Translations under genes and position numbers: made by a program | Notes under the pieces: generated by a model | What the model saw: only the letters and a program-made list of their open reading frames with translations | Told to the model about the DNA's origin: nothing | Database searches by the model: none | Source of the DNA: Bosea vestrisii | GTDB lineage: Bacteria > Pseudomonadota > Alphaproteobacteria > Rhizobiales > Beijerinckiaceae | Direction of reading: 5' to 3' | Assembly (NCBI RefSeq): GCF_030144325.1 | Contig: NZ_CP126308.1 | Span: 1-64,000, forward strand | DNA length: 64,000 nt | In this document: positions 1 through 8,056 of the stretch, piece after piece | Numbering within the stretch: position 1 is the first letter of the stretch | Layout of the letters: each line of letters begins with the position of its first letter

Positions 1-280
1 CCGCCACGCTCTGGGCCGGCACCGTCAGCACCGCCAGATCGACGCCGGAGGGCAGCTTCGTGATGTCGCTCAGGATCGGCAGGCCATCGACGTCGCCTTC
101 GCTTCGGCCGACGAGATGAATGCCGCCTGTGAAATCGTTCTCGCGCAGATTCTTGAGGACGATATGGCCGGCCGAATTCGGCCGAGACGACATGCCCACG
201 ATGACGACGGATTTGGCTGCGAGCAACCGGCGCAGTCCGCTGGAACGGTCCGCTGCCGTCGATGATGTCGACGCACTCAT
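1..280 (-). CDS. CoA-binding domain protein, NDP-forming acyl-CoA synthetase type (partial)
   Basis: Only the first 93 residues are in the window; the gene runs off the left edge. After about 18 polar residues comes a CoA/nucleotide-binding Rossmann start (SVVIVGMSSRPNSAGHIVLKN) followed by the GxxxLVxR- and DGLPIL-like strands found at the N-terminus of acetate-CoA ligase (ADP-forming) alpha or succinyl-CoA-synthetase-like proteins. The ATG at 280 has a strong ribosome-binding site (GGAGGA, 285-290). The family makes or breaks acyl-CoA thioesters with ATP or GTP. Which acyl acid is used cannot be told from this piece. Family assignment is fairly sure; whether it is the 240-residue or the 700-residue (ATP-grasp fused) form is unknown. 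Confidence 0.7.
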   Translation of the reverse strand, partial: MSASTSSTAADRSSGLRRLLAAKSVVIVGMSSRPNSAGHIVLKNLRENDFTGGIHLVGRSEGDVDGLPILSDITKLPSGVDLAVLTVPAQSVA

Positions 281-415
281 GACTTCCTCCTAATCGTCGG
301 CGCTGGCGCGCCTGCCGGTATTTTCCGACTTCATCGAGCTGCGGCCGCCTCGGCGGCATGCGGACTGCGTAGCAGCGAGGTCAGACCTGTAAAAGCGCAC
401 AATATCTGCTCGCCA

Positions 416-433
416 CGTTCCATGAATGGAACG
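416..433. promoter_or_regulatory. Perfect inverted repeat, possible operator
   Basis: CGTTCCAT-GA-ATGGAACG is an 8+8 base perfect inverted repeat with a 2-base spacer, about 135 bases upstream of the CoA-binding gene start. Its shape suits a dimeric regulator such as an IclR-type protein. No cognate regulator is seen next to it, so the role is inferred from symmetry alone. Confidence 0.35.
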
Positions 434-820
434 TTCGAGGTGAGGTGCCTCTTTGCGGATGCGCTCGCCCGGAGCCATTGACGCCACGCGATCCATCCGT
501 GCAGAGGCTACGTGTGCCCGCTGATTGGGCCGTAGATAACCCTAAGATTGGGCGGAACCTACGCTATGGGCGCCTCGCCATGCCCCGCACGATCTCCGCT
601 GGCGGGGCGATCTCGAAAGTTAATTGGATTACCGAATAGTCGTGATAGCCGAGACGTGCCGACGGCCTGAACCTCGTCGCCGCTCAAGCACCGTCATAGG
701 GCAGCGGATTCTGCCTGGACCCGCTGCAGTCGAATGCTTGCTTCGTGAAGGTGTATGCGACCGACCTTGTCAGCGGGAAATGTGAGGTCTGCGCAGCCCC
801 GGCAGAGGCTCCGTAGCGCC

Positions 821-872
821 CTGTGACATTTCTAAATTGCTGCGACCTGCGACATTTCAAAACGGTTGCAAC
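821..872. repeat. Tandem imperfect 26-base repeat, probable IS-end remnant
   Basis: Two adjacent 26-base units (821-846 and 847-872) share CTGYGACATTTC and end in TGCRAC, with about 20 of 26 positions identical. Multiple short repeats with a GACATTTC core are typical of the ends of some insertion sequences (IS21/IS481-like). No transposase is left nearby, so this would be a solo end. Confidence 0.35.
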
Positions 873-957
873 AACACAACGACAACAACAAACAACAAAG
901 CGGGAGCGACCTAATAACTCCAATAACGTCGTTCAAAGTGCCTGCCTTTTACTATGC

Positions 958-2014
958 TTAGATCAAGGGTACGGGTTCAACCGCGATAGTAGTCGGGCTC
1001 TTGTCGCTTATGGACGCAGCATAAGTGCTTTGGCGCTCTTGAAGTGTGAACCCAACATCGATCTTTTTGTGAGGTGCGGCTTCGCCGGCGAGCCTCTGCA
1101 GCAGCACTCGCCCAGCCTGCCGGCCCATCTCGACACGGTCGACGCTCACGGTCGTTAGCGCAGGGTTGATCGACGTGGCGATCGGCAGATCGTCGAAGCC
1201 ACAGATCGCAAGCTGATCGGGGATCGACACGCCGCGCCTCTGGCATTCGAAGATGGCGCCAACGGCCATTACGTCGGTGGAACAGACAAGCAGGTCGATC
1301 GGCTGTTGAAGATTTAAAGCACGGCCGACAGCCTCGCCCCCCACCCAGAAAGCTATTCTGGTAGCGGAAGATGAGGCCGTCCATGTCCAGACCAAGTTCG
1401 CCCGACGCAGCCAGATAGCCCTTGAGACGATCCGCCATGCGGTCGTTGGGATCGACGGCGTTGGTGACAATGGCCATACGTCGGTGCCCACGACTGTGAA
1501 GCAGATGCATCATCTGCCGTGCGCCTTCGTGGTTGTCGTAACCGACGACAGAATCGATCGGGTTATCGGTCAGGTTCGAACACTCAACCACTGGAAGACC
1601 GCTGGCCTCGATCAAGCGCCGCGTCTCCGGGGTATGCCAGGCTCCCGTGAGATAGAATGCGTCTGGCCGTCGTTCCAGAAAGTCGGTCACGATCTGCTCT
1701 TCGCGCTCGATCGAGTAGCCGCAGTGGCCGATCATCAGCTGGATGCCGTTCTCGTGCAGGACGTCGCTAAGGCCCTGCATGACCTCGGCGTGCTGGGTAT
1801 AACCGATGGCCGGAATGATCGCGCTGATCATACCGGTCCTGTTTGCGGCCAACCCACGGGCGACGAGGTTGGGCATGTAGCCTAACTCGCGGATGCAGGC
1901 CTCGACCTTCTCGCGGGTCTCCGGCGAGACGTTCTTGGAGCCGTTGAGGACGCGCGAAACTGTGCCGGCACCAACATTCGCCAATCTTGCAACATCGGCG
2001 ATTTTTACGCGCAC
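958..2014 (-). pseudogene. LacI-family transcriptional regulator, frameshifted
   Basis: The N-terminal frame (from ATG at 2014) has a classic LacI helix-turn-helix (IADVARLANVGAGTVSRVLN, residues 5-24) and a periplasmic-binding-like sensor domain up to the segment RYQNSFLGG. There the frame breaks in a run of six C (1337-1342, plus strand). The rest of the sensor domain continues in the next frame to 958 (EAVGRALNLQQPIDLL, then ICGFDDLPIATSINPALTTV, the usual LacI C-terminal signature). Removing one base from the run gives an intact 351-residue protein of normal family length. It is divergent from the SDR gene and the operator at 2122-2135, so it probably represses that operon and itself. Whether the frameshift is real or a sequencing error is unknown; if real, the protein would lose half of its sensor domain. 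Confidence 0.85.
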
Positions 2015-2089
2015 GGAACTCTCCCACAGACATAGCCGAAGCTGATTCCTATTTCAGACGACGATCGCGGCCAAGTTCAAATTTTACGG

Positions 2090-2120
2090 TTGACACCCTT
2101 ATCTACCCGGCATAGACAAT
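2090..2120 (+). promoter_or_regulatory. Sigma70-type promoter of the SDR/ABC operon
   Basis: A perfect -35 box TTGACA (2090-2095) precedes a weak -10, either TAGACA at 2113 (17-base spacer) or GACAAT at 2115 (19-base spacer), immediately followed by the LacI-type operator. It reads toward the SDR gene and would leave a leader of roughly 170 bases. Confidence 0.6.
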
Positions 2121-2121
2121 A

Positions 2122-2135
2122 TGGAAGCGCTTCCA
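2122..2135. promoter_or_regulatory. LacI/GalR-family operator
   Basis: TGGAAGCGCTTCCA is a perfect 14-base palindrome with the central CG step typical of LacI/GalR-family operators. It lies at the expected transcription start, so a bound repressor would block the promoter at 2090. The frameshifted LacI-type gene next door is the obvious cognate regulator. Confidence 0.8.
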
Positions 2136-2294
2136 ATCTAAGAAGAAGCGCATGAAATTGAATGGAGGAACACGAAGCTGCGTTTGCTCGCAGCACAGTT
2201 TCAGCCGAACCGTATTTTGAGGCCGCGAGCGTCGCCGTTCGTGATCGATCAACTGTGTCTATGCTTAAACCCGGCAAAGCGAGAACGAAAGCGT

Positions 2295-3050
2295 ATGTCC
2301 ATCTGCGGCAGCCTGACAGATCTCACCGGCCAAACGGCCATCGTGACCGGTGGCGCGCGAGGCTTGGGTCTCGGCATTGCCCAGAGATTGGCCGTCGCCG
2401 GCTGCCGCGTGGCGCTGTGGGACGTCAATTTCAGCAGCTTCGATGACGACAATGCCGGTTTCGCCCCTATCCTGAAGCAGAAGGTCGATGTCTCGGACGC
2501 CGCCGCTGTCGATGTCGCCTTCGCCGAGGTCGTCGCTAAGGCTGGTGAGGTCGAGATTCTGGTGAACAACGCTGGAATCAACGGCCCGATCCACGCAGTT
2601 TCGGACTACCCCATTGAAGCGTGGCAGAAGGTACTCGCGATCGATCTCAACGGCGTCTTCCACGGCTGCCGGAGCGCCGTCCCCCATATGCGTGAAAGGG
2701 GATATGGTCGGATCGTCAACGTGGCATCGATCGCCGGCAAGGAAGGTAACCCCGGAGGCAGTGCTTATGCTGCCGCAAAGGGCGGCGTCATCGCGTTCAG
2801 CAAGTCTCTCGCCAAGGAACTCGCCACGTCAGGCATCCTGGTGAACTGCATCGCGCCGACCATGGCCGAGACCGAGCTCCTCCAGGAGATGACGCCCGAA
2901 TTCATCGCGACCATTCGCGCAAAGATTCCGATGGCCAGGTTCCTTCGGATCGAAGAGGTGGCCGAGATGGTCGCCTGGATCGCAAGCCCCGCCTGCAGCT
3001 TCACGACGGGCTTCACATTCGACCTGACGGGTGGCCGCGCGACGTACTGA
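2295..3050 (+). CDS. SDR-family NAD(P)-dependent oxidoreductase
   Basis: A classical short-chain dehydrogenase of 251 residues. It has the cofactor motif TGGARGLG near residue 16, the NNAG motif, a catalytic Ser in NVASIAGK and the YAAAK active-site motif, ending in DLTGGRATY. An upstream in-frame TTG at 2184 would add 37 residues without similarity to the family, so the ATG at 2295, which gives the standard SDR length, is preferred. It is the first gene after the LacI-type promoter and operator and precedes an iron-type ABC importer, a TIM-barrel isomerase and a flavoprotein dehydrogenase. It probably oxidises a hydroxyl group of the imported compound. The substrate is unknown. Confidence 0.85.
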   Translation: MSICGSLTDLTGQTAIVTGGARGLGLGIAQRLAVAGCRVALWDVNFSSFDDDNAGFAPILKQKVDVSDAAAVDVAFAEVVAKAGEVEILVNNAGINGPIHAVSDYPIEAWQKVLAIDLNGVFHGCRSAVPHMRERGYGRIVNVASIAGKEGNPGGSAYAAAKGGVIAFSKSLAKELATSGILVNCIAPTMAETELLQEMTPEFIATIRAKIPMARFLRIEEVAEMVAWIASPACSFTTGFTFDLTGGRATY

Positions 3051-3140
3051 GAGAGAGACCGATCCCGCCGCGGCGGCAGCCGTCTCGCGACAAGGTCGAG
3101 ACCAACAAGGTCTCGGCAAAAAAGCACGATGGGAGGTGTC

Positions 3141-4869
3141 ATGTCGTCCGAATCGATGGCTCCGCTGGGGCCGCCCCGGGGAGAGATCTCGTCGTTCTTG
3201 AAGCGTTCCCGGTCGCGGTCGCTGAGGCAGGCCGGTTGGCTGACGCTTGCGTGCATCGTCCTGGCGATTTTTCCCTGATGCCCCTGATTGCTCTCGTTGT
3301 CCGCGGCTTCGTCGAGACTGAGGGTGGGCGCCTTGTCCTCACCTTTAGCGCCGTCAAGACGGTCATGAGCCAGTCCGGCTACTGGCTCGCCGCTTGGAAC
3401 ACGGTCGTCGTTTCGATCGGCTCGATGATCCTCGCCGCGGTCATCGGCGTCATCCTGGCCTGGTGCCTGGTGCGCACCAACGTTCCCTTCGCGCGGATGC
3501 TGGAACAGCTCGCGACGATGCCGATCTTCATCCCGCCCTTCATCGGCGCCTTCGCGTGGGTCTTGATCGGCGCCCCCGAATCGGCTTGTTCAATCTGCCG
3601 ACCAAGGGGCTCGGGCTGGGCGAGCCGCTCGATATCTACACCTATGCGGGCCTCATCTGGACGATCGGCATCTACATCGCGCCCTATGTAATGATGATCG
3701 TGGCTTCGGCGCTGCGCAACATGGATCCAAGCCTCGAGGAGGCGGCGCAGGTCGCCGGCCTCAGCCGTGTGCGAACCATGTTCCAGGTCACGCTTCCCGT
3801 CGTTGCGCCCTCAATCCTGTCGGGCTCGGTGCTTGCCTTCGTGATCAGCATCGGCCTGTTCGGCACGCCCGTCCTCCTCGGGATGACGAAGGAAATCTAC
3901 CTCATCACGGCGCGGATTTATCTCGAACTGCAACAGTTTCCGCCGAGCTTCGGTATCGTCGCCGTGCTCGCGATTTACCTGATGGTCCTTTCTGTCATCG
4001 CCAACCTCCTTCAGAGTTGGGCCTTGCGCGGGCGGTCCTTCGTCACGGTGACCGGCAAGGGCTTTCGGCCGCGCATCATCCAGCTGGCCGCAGGGCGCTA
4101 TGTCGTAGCAGGCATCATCTGGCTCTACCTGCTGCTGACGGTGGTCGGACCGATCATCATCATCATTGCGGCGTCCATCTCGACCTACACCTGGTCGGGG
4201 AAGTTTACGTGGAACAACATCGCCTTCCTTTGGGAATCCCAGGATGTGCGCTCCACGCTCTGGAACAGCCTGTTCATCACAATTCTCGCAGCGAGCGCGA
4301 CTACAGTTCTCGGCTTGATCGTGTCGTGGATCACGGCACGGACGCGCATGCGCGGCAGGCAGTTCCTCGAGCACGTCGTCCTTCTGCCGATGTCGGTGCC
4401 GAGCCTCGCCTTCGCGCTGGGAGTCAGCTTCTTTTGGCTATGGGTGCCGTGGAGCGTCTACGGCACGGTCTGGATCATCATCATCGGCTTAATCGGGCGC
4501 TACATCAGCTATTCCGTGCGGTCGATCACCAGCAGCCTGATCCAGATCCATCCCGAGCTTGAAGAGAGCGCCCGCATCTCGGGCTTCGGGTGGGGCAGCA
4601 CGATGTGGCGCGTCACGCTGCCGCTCGTCCTGCCGGCGATCATCTCCAGCTGGGTGATGGTGTACTCGATCTTCATCTCCGAACTGTCGATGGTGCTCCC
4701 GCTCTACACGACGAGTTCGCGCACGCTGTCGATCCTGAGTTTCGACACCTGGGCGGTCGGCGAATTCTCTCTCGTCGCCTCGCTTTCGCTGCTGCAATTG
4801 CTGCTGGGCGTCGGCGTCATGTGGTTCGTCACCCACATCACGAAACAGCGGCAGATCGCGGCGATTTGA
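3141..4869 (+). pseudogene. Iron/sugar-phosphate-type ABC permease (FbpB/AfuB-like), two frameshifts
   Basis: A two-domain inner-membrane permease spread over three frames. The first frame (ATG 3141, good RBS GGGAGG) ends after ACIVLAIFP at 3279. The second carries MPLIALVVRGF to AWVLIGAP. The third runs from RIGLFNL to the stop at 4869. The breaks lie at TTTTTCCC (about 3271-3279) and at a C5 run (about 3571-3576). Adding one C at each restores a 576-residue protein with about 12 membrane segments and two EAA loops (EEAAQVAGLSRVRTMFQVTLP and EESARISGFGWGSTMWRVTLP), the normal size for this family. The gene lies between the SDR and the cognate ATPase; a 7-base hairpin (3097-3115) precedes it. 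If the frameshifts are real the importer is dead; sequencing error is an equally good explanation. Confidence 0.85.
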
Positions 4870-4899
4870 GCCGAGCGCGCAGCGCCAGGAGGATTCGAC

Positions 4900-5991
4900 A
4901 TGAGCGTTCGAGTTGCAGGACTGACCAAATCGTTCGGGGCGCTTCGCGCGATCGACGATCTCAGCGTGACGTTCCAGCCCGGAAAGATTTCCGTGCTCCT
5001 GGGTGCCAGCGGTTGCGGCAAGACGACCACGTTGCGCTGTATCGCAGGCCTGGAGAGCCCGGATAAGGGCGAGATCCTGATAGAGAACGAGGTGGTCTAC
5101 GCTTCGGATCGAGGCGTGGACCAGCCGCCCGAGAAGCGTCGGCTGGGGATGGTCTTCCAGTCCTACGCGATTTGGCCGCATTTGACCGTAGCGGGCAATG
5201 TGTCGATGCCGCTTCAGGCGCAGAAGGTGCCGAAGGATGAGATCGCGAGGCGCGTCAAGGAGACGCTCGCGATCGTTGGCCTCAGCGACCAGGCCGAGAA
5301 GAGTGCGATGAAACTGTCCGGCGGACAGCAGCAGCGAGTCTCGATCGCGCGCTGCCTCGTCGGCAATCCACGTCTCATCCTGATGGACGAGCCTCTCAGC
5401 AACCTCGACGCCAAGCTGCGCGTCGAGATGCGGCAGGAAATCCGGCATATCCAGGAGCGGAGCAGCGCAACGATCCTTTTCGTTACCCACGATCAAGAGG
5501 AGGCGATGTCGCTGGGCGACGAGATCTTTCTCTTCGATAAGGGGCGCGTCGTCCAGAAGGGACCACCGGAGGATCTCTATTTCCGCCCCGTGGTTCGCTA
5601 CGTCGCCGAATTCCTCGGAAAGGCCAATCTCTTCAACGTTGCAATCCGGCCCGACAAGGATGGTGCCAGCGTTACAGCCTTGCCCTCCGGCGAGGTCATT
5701 ACGCGAGGCCTCGTCCAGGGCGGCGACGTCGAACGCGAGGCGCTCTGCATGGTCCGCCCCGAATCGTGGCGGGTCGCCGGCGGTGACGAGGCAGGCCTAC
5801 CGGCCCTCGTCCAAGGGGTGATGTTCGTCGGAGATCGCCGGGAACTGCGCGTCGGCACACCCATCGGGACCCAGATCGTTGTGACGTACGGCTACCAGCG
5901 CTTCTCCGTCGGCGACCGTCTTTCGCTGACCGTCGCGCCGGACCTGGCTCACCTCTTCGAGGGGAGGCCTGAAGACCTCGGCGCTCCATAG
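4900..5991 (+). CDS. ABC importer ATP-binding protein (FbpC/AfuC/PotA-like)
   Basis: A 363-residue ATPase. It has Walker A GASGCGKTT, Q-loop VFQSYAIWPH, signature LSGGQQQR, Walker B LILMDEPLSNLDA, the switch His in FVTHDQ, and a C-terminal TOBE-type regulatory domain of about 110 residues (VRPESWRV region). A TOBE extension is typical of importers for ferric iron, sugars, hexose phosphates or polyamines. It follows its permease by 30 bases and precedes the binding protein, so the three genes make one importer. The ATG at 4900 has an AGGAGG site nine bases upstream. The family is certain; the substrate is not. Confidence 0.9.
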   Translation: MSVRVAGLTKSFGALRAIDDLSVTFQPGKISVLLGASGCGKTTTLRCIAGLESPDKGEILIENEVVYASDRGVDQPPEKRRLGMVFQSYAIWPHLTVAGNVSMPLQAQKVPKDEIARRVKETLAIVGLSDQAEKSAMKLSGGQQQRVSIARCLVGNPRLILMDEPLSNLDAKLRVEMRQEIRHIQERSSATILFVTHDQEEAMSLGDEIFLFDKGRVVQKGPPEDLYFRPVVRYVAEFLGKANLFNVAIRPDKDGASVTALPSGEVITRGLVQGGDVEREALCMVRPESWRVAGGDEAGLPALVQGVMFVGDRRELRVGTPIGTQIVVTYGYQRFSVGDRLSLTVAPDLAHLFEGRPEDLGAP

Positions 5992-6072
5992 AACCGCGGT
6001 GGAGCGTTCGTATGCAGGATGTGCGCGGGCCCACAACAGACTTCATCAGAAGCGAAAATCGGAGGGAATACG

Positions 6073-7143
6073 ATGACATTCACCAAAACCCGACGCGGCG
6101 TGCTGCGCGGATTTGCCACCGCGAGCGCGCTTGCCCTGCTGGCGTCCTTGCCCGTCACGCAGTCGGTCAGGGCCGCCGATGCCACCTTGATCGCTGCAGC
6201 CGAAAAGGAAGGACAGATCGTCGTTTATGGCGACCCCTTCACCGTCCCGCTGCTGCTGAAGGCATTCGGCGCCAAATATCCGAAGATCAAGGTCACTTCG
6301 GCGACTGGCGATGCGTGGCAGATCTATAACCGCTTCGTGGCCGAGAATGCGGCCAACCGTCCGCTGATGGACGTCATGTACCAGGCGGAAGACACCGTCA
6401 TCACCGCAAAGACGTCCGGGTATCTCGCCAACTTCACCAGCAGTGAAGCGGGCAGTCTGACCAAGCTCGGCCTTCCTGCTGGCGGTGGCTACGTTCGCGG
6501 CAACGGCAACCTCATCATGTTCGCCTACAACCATGAGGCCATGGCCAAGAAGCCGCTGCCCAAGGACTGGACTGACTACATCACTCCGCCAGCGGAATGG
6601 GAGGGTCTGGGCGCGATGTCGAACCCCGGCTCGTCCTCGGCGACATTCGCCACGGTCGCCGCGCTCTACCAGACCTACGGCGCGGAAAAGGGAGGCGCTA
6701 TCCTGAAAGGCTTCCGAAGCGCCAAAGGCGAACTGAACCCGTCGATGGGCGTCATGGCGACGAAGCTCCAGACGGGCGAACGGCCGCTCGATTTCTTCAA
6801 CATTACCACAGCGGTCTCGGGCATCATTGCCAAGGGGGCGCCCGTCACGATGGCCGTGCCGGCATCCGGCGGCGTCGCCCAGTTCAACGCCATCGGCATT
6901 AGCGCCAAAGCCCCCAACCCGAACGCGGCCCGTCTGCTGACGGACTTCGCACTGACGGCCGAGATGCAGACGATCTTCTCTGAGGCTGGCGTTTATCCGG
7001 TGAGGAGCGGCGTCGCCTCGCCAAAGGGCTTGCCCGTCCTGACCGAGGTCAAGCTGATGGATCTGGATCTCGAAAAGGCTCTGAAGGACCGCGAGACCAT
7101 CCTGAACTGGTGGGCGACCAGCACGGGCTTCAGCTACCGCTGA
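6073..7143 (+). CDS. ABC importer periplasmic binding protein (iron/AfuA-type family)
   Basis: A 356-residue extracellular solute-binding protein. The N-terminus has a twin-arginine-like motif (RRGVLRGF) and a hydrophobic stretch ending in VRAADA, so export by Tat or Sec with cleavage near residue 36 is likely. The mature part starts TLIAAAEKEGQIVVYGD, characteristic of the ferric-iron/AfuA binding-protein family, many of whose members bind organic anions or sugar phosphates rather than iron. The ATG at 6073 has a strong GGAGGG site; an upstream in-frame ATG at 6019 is less likely because it would bury the signal peptide. Clustering with dehydrogenases argues for a carbon source rather than iron. 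Confidence 0.88.
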   Translation: MTFTKTRRGVLRGFATASALALLASLPVTQSVRAADATLIAAAEKEGQIVVYGDPFTVPLLLKAFGAKYPKIKVTSATGDAWQIYNRFVAENAANRPLMDVMYQAEDTVITAKTSGYLANFTSSEAGSLTKLGLPAGGGYVRGNGNLIMFAYNHEAMAKKPLPKDWTDYITPPAEWEGLGAMSNPGSSSATFATVAALYQTYGAEKGGAILKGFRSAKGELNPSMGVMATKLQTGERPLDFFNITTAVSGIIAKGAPVTMAVPASGGVAQFNAIGISAKAPNPNAARLLTDFALTAEMQTIFSEAGVYPVRSGVASPKGLPVLTEVKLMDLDLEKALKDRETILNWWATSTGFSYR

Positions 7144-7185
7144 GCCCGTTCGCTATCAGGCGACGACGACCGGGGCCCTAATACA

Positions 7186-8052
7186 GTGAAAGTCCATGCG
7201 ATGAGAAAAGCCATCGATCTGCGCCAAGTCTCGGTTGCCAACCTTACGATCGGACGCATCGGCCCGGTCGAGTTCATCGAGAAGGCCGCTGCAGCCGGGT
7301 TCGGTGCGGTCGGCCTGCTCATGATGAGCGCGACGGCGCAACCGCTTCAGCACGAGGTGGTCGGCCGCCCCGACATGATTAGGGCGGTGAAGGCGGCATT
7401 GGCCGCCCATGATATGCGCGTCTTCGACATCGAAGCCTTCATCCTGTCCCCGCAGACGGATTTCGAGCGGATGCGCCCGGCTCTCGCCGCCGGAGCAGAA
7501 CTGGGCGCGACCCATATTTCGTCCATCGGCACCGAATTCATCGGCAACACCGCGTTTCTGGACCCCGCGCAGCGCATGGATCTCTTCGGCCGCCTCTGCG
7601 ACGAGGCGGCGCAGTTTAACCTCCATGTCGGCGTCGAGTTCATGCTCTACCGCGACATCCGGACTTACGACGAGGCCCTTTCCATGATCGAGGCGGCTGG
7701 TCGATCCAATGCCGGCCTTATCCTGGACCTGCTGCACATCCAGCGCGCGAGGACGCCGCCGGCCGATCTCGCCAAGATTCCGGCACACCGCGTGGCCTAC
7801 GCCCAGTTGTGCGATGCCCCCGACCGCTCTCCCGCGCTCGAAGAGCTGCCTATCGAGGCACGCACCTCACGGCTTCATCTGGGTGACGGGATTATACCGC
7901 TCGGCGAGGTTCTTGACCTCTTGCCTGACGGCACGCCGCTTGTGATCGAAACGCCCGTCGCGGCCGAGGCTGACTGGTCGGTCGAGGCGCGACTCATGGC
8001 TGCGGCCAAGAACGCCGAGACCTTCTTCCAGGAACGGCTGGCGCAGGCCTGA
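7186..8052 (+). CDS. Sugar phosphate isomerase/epimerase-type TIM-barrel protein
   Basis: A 288-residue xylose-isomerase-like TIM barrel (AP endonuclease 2 superfamily). Likely metal ligands are the Glu in VGVEFM, Asp/His in LILDLLHI, the His in RLHLGDG and the C-terminal Glu in PLVIETPV. Family members isomerise or epimerise sugars, or dehydrate compounds such as 3-dehydroshikimate. The GTG at 7186 is used here; an ATG at 7201 in the same frame is an equally good start and would lose five residues. It lies between the binding protein and the flavoprotein dehydrogenase, so it very probably acts on the imported compound. The reaction is not identifiable. Confidence 0.75.
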   Translation: MKVHAMRKAIDLRQVSVANLTIGRIGPVEFIEKAAAAGFGAVGLLMMSATAQPLQHEVVGRPDMIRAVKAALAAHDMRVFDIEAFILSPQTDFERMRPALAAGAELGATHISSIGTEFIGNTAFLDPAQRMDLFGRLCDEAAQFNLHVGVEFMLYRDIRTYDEALSMIEAAGRSNAGLILDLLHIQRARTPPADLAKIPAHRVAYAQLCDAPDRSPALEELPIEARTSRLHLGDGIIPLGEVLDLLPDGTPLVIETPVAAEADWSVEARLMAAAKNAETFFQERLAQA

Positions 8053-8056
8053 TAAT

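Larger units (their letters stand above)
281..957. other. Intergenic region without a recognisable gene
   Basis: About 680 bases between the CoA-binding gene and the LacI-type gene, both on the minus strand. I see no convincing reading frame. It holds an 18-base palindrome (416-433) and two tandem imperfect 26-base repeats (821-872) that look like an insertion-sequence end, followed by an A/C-rich low-complexity stretch at about 868-905. Confidence 0.5.

Noticed and set aside
2184..2294. N-terminal extension of the SDR from a TTG start
   Set aside because: The 37 added residues do not resemble SDR proteins; the ATG at 2295 gives the standard length. The TTG is not excluded.
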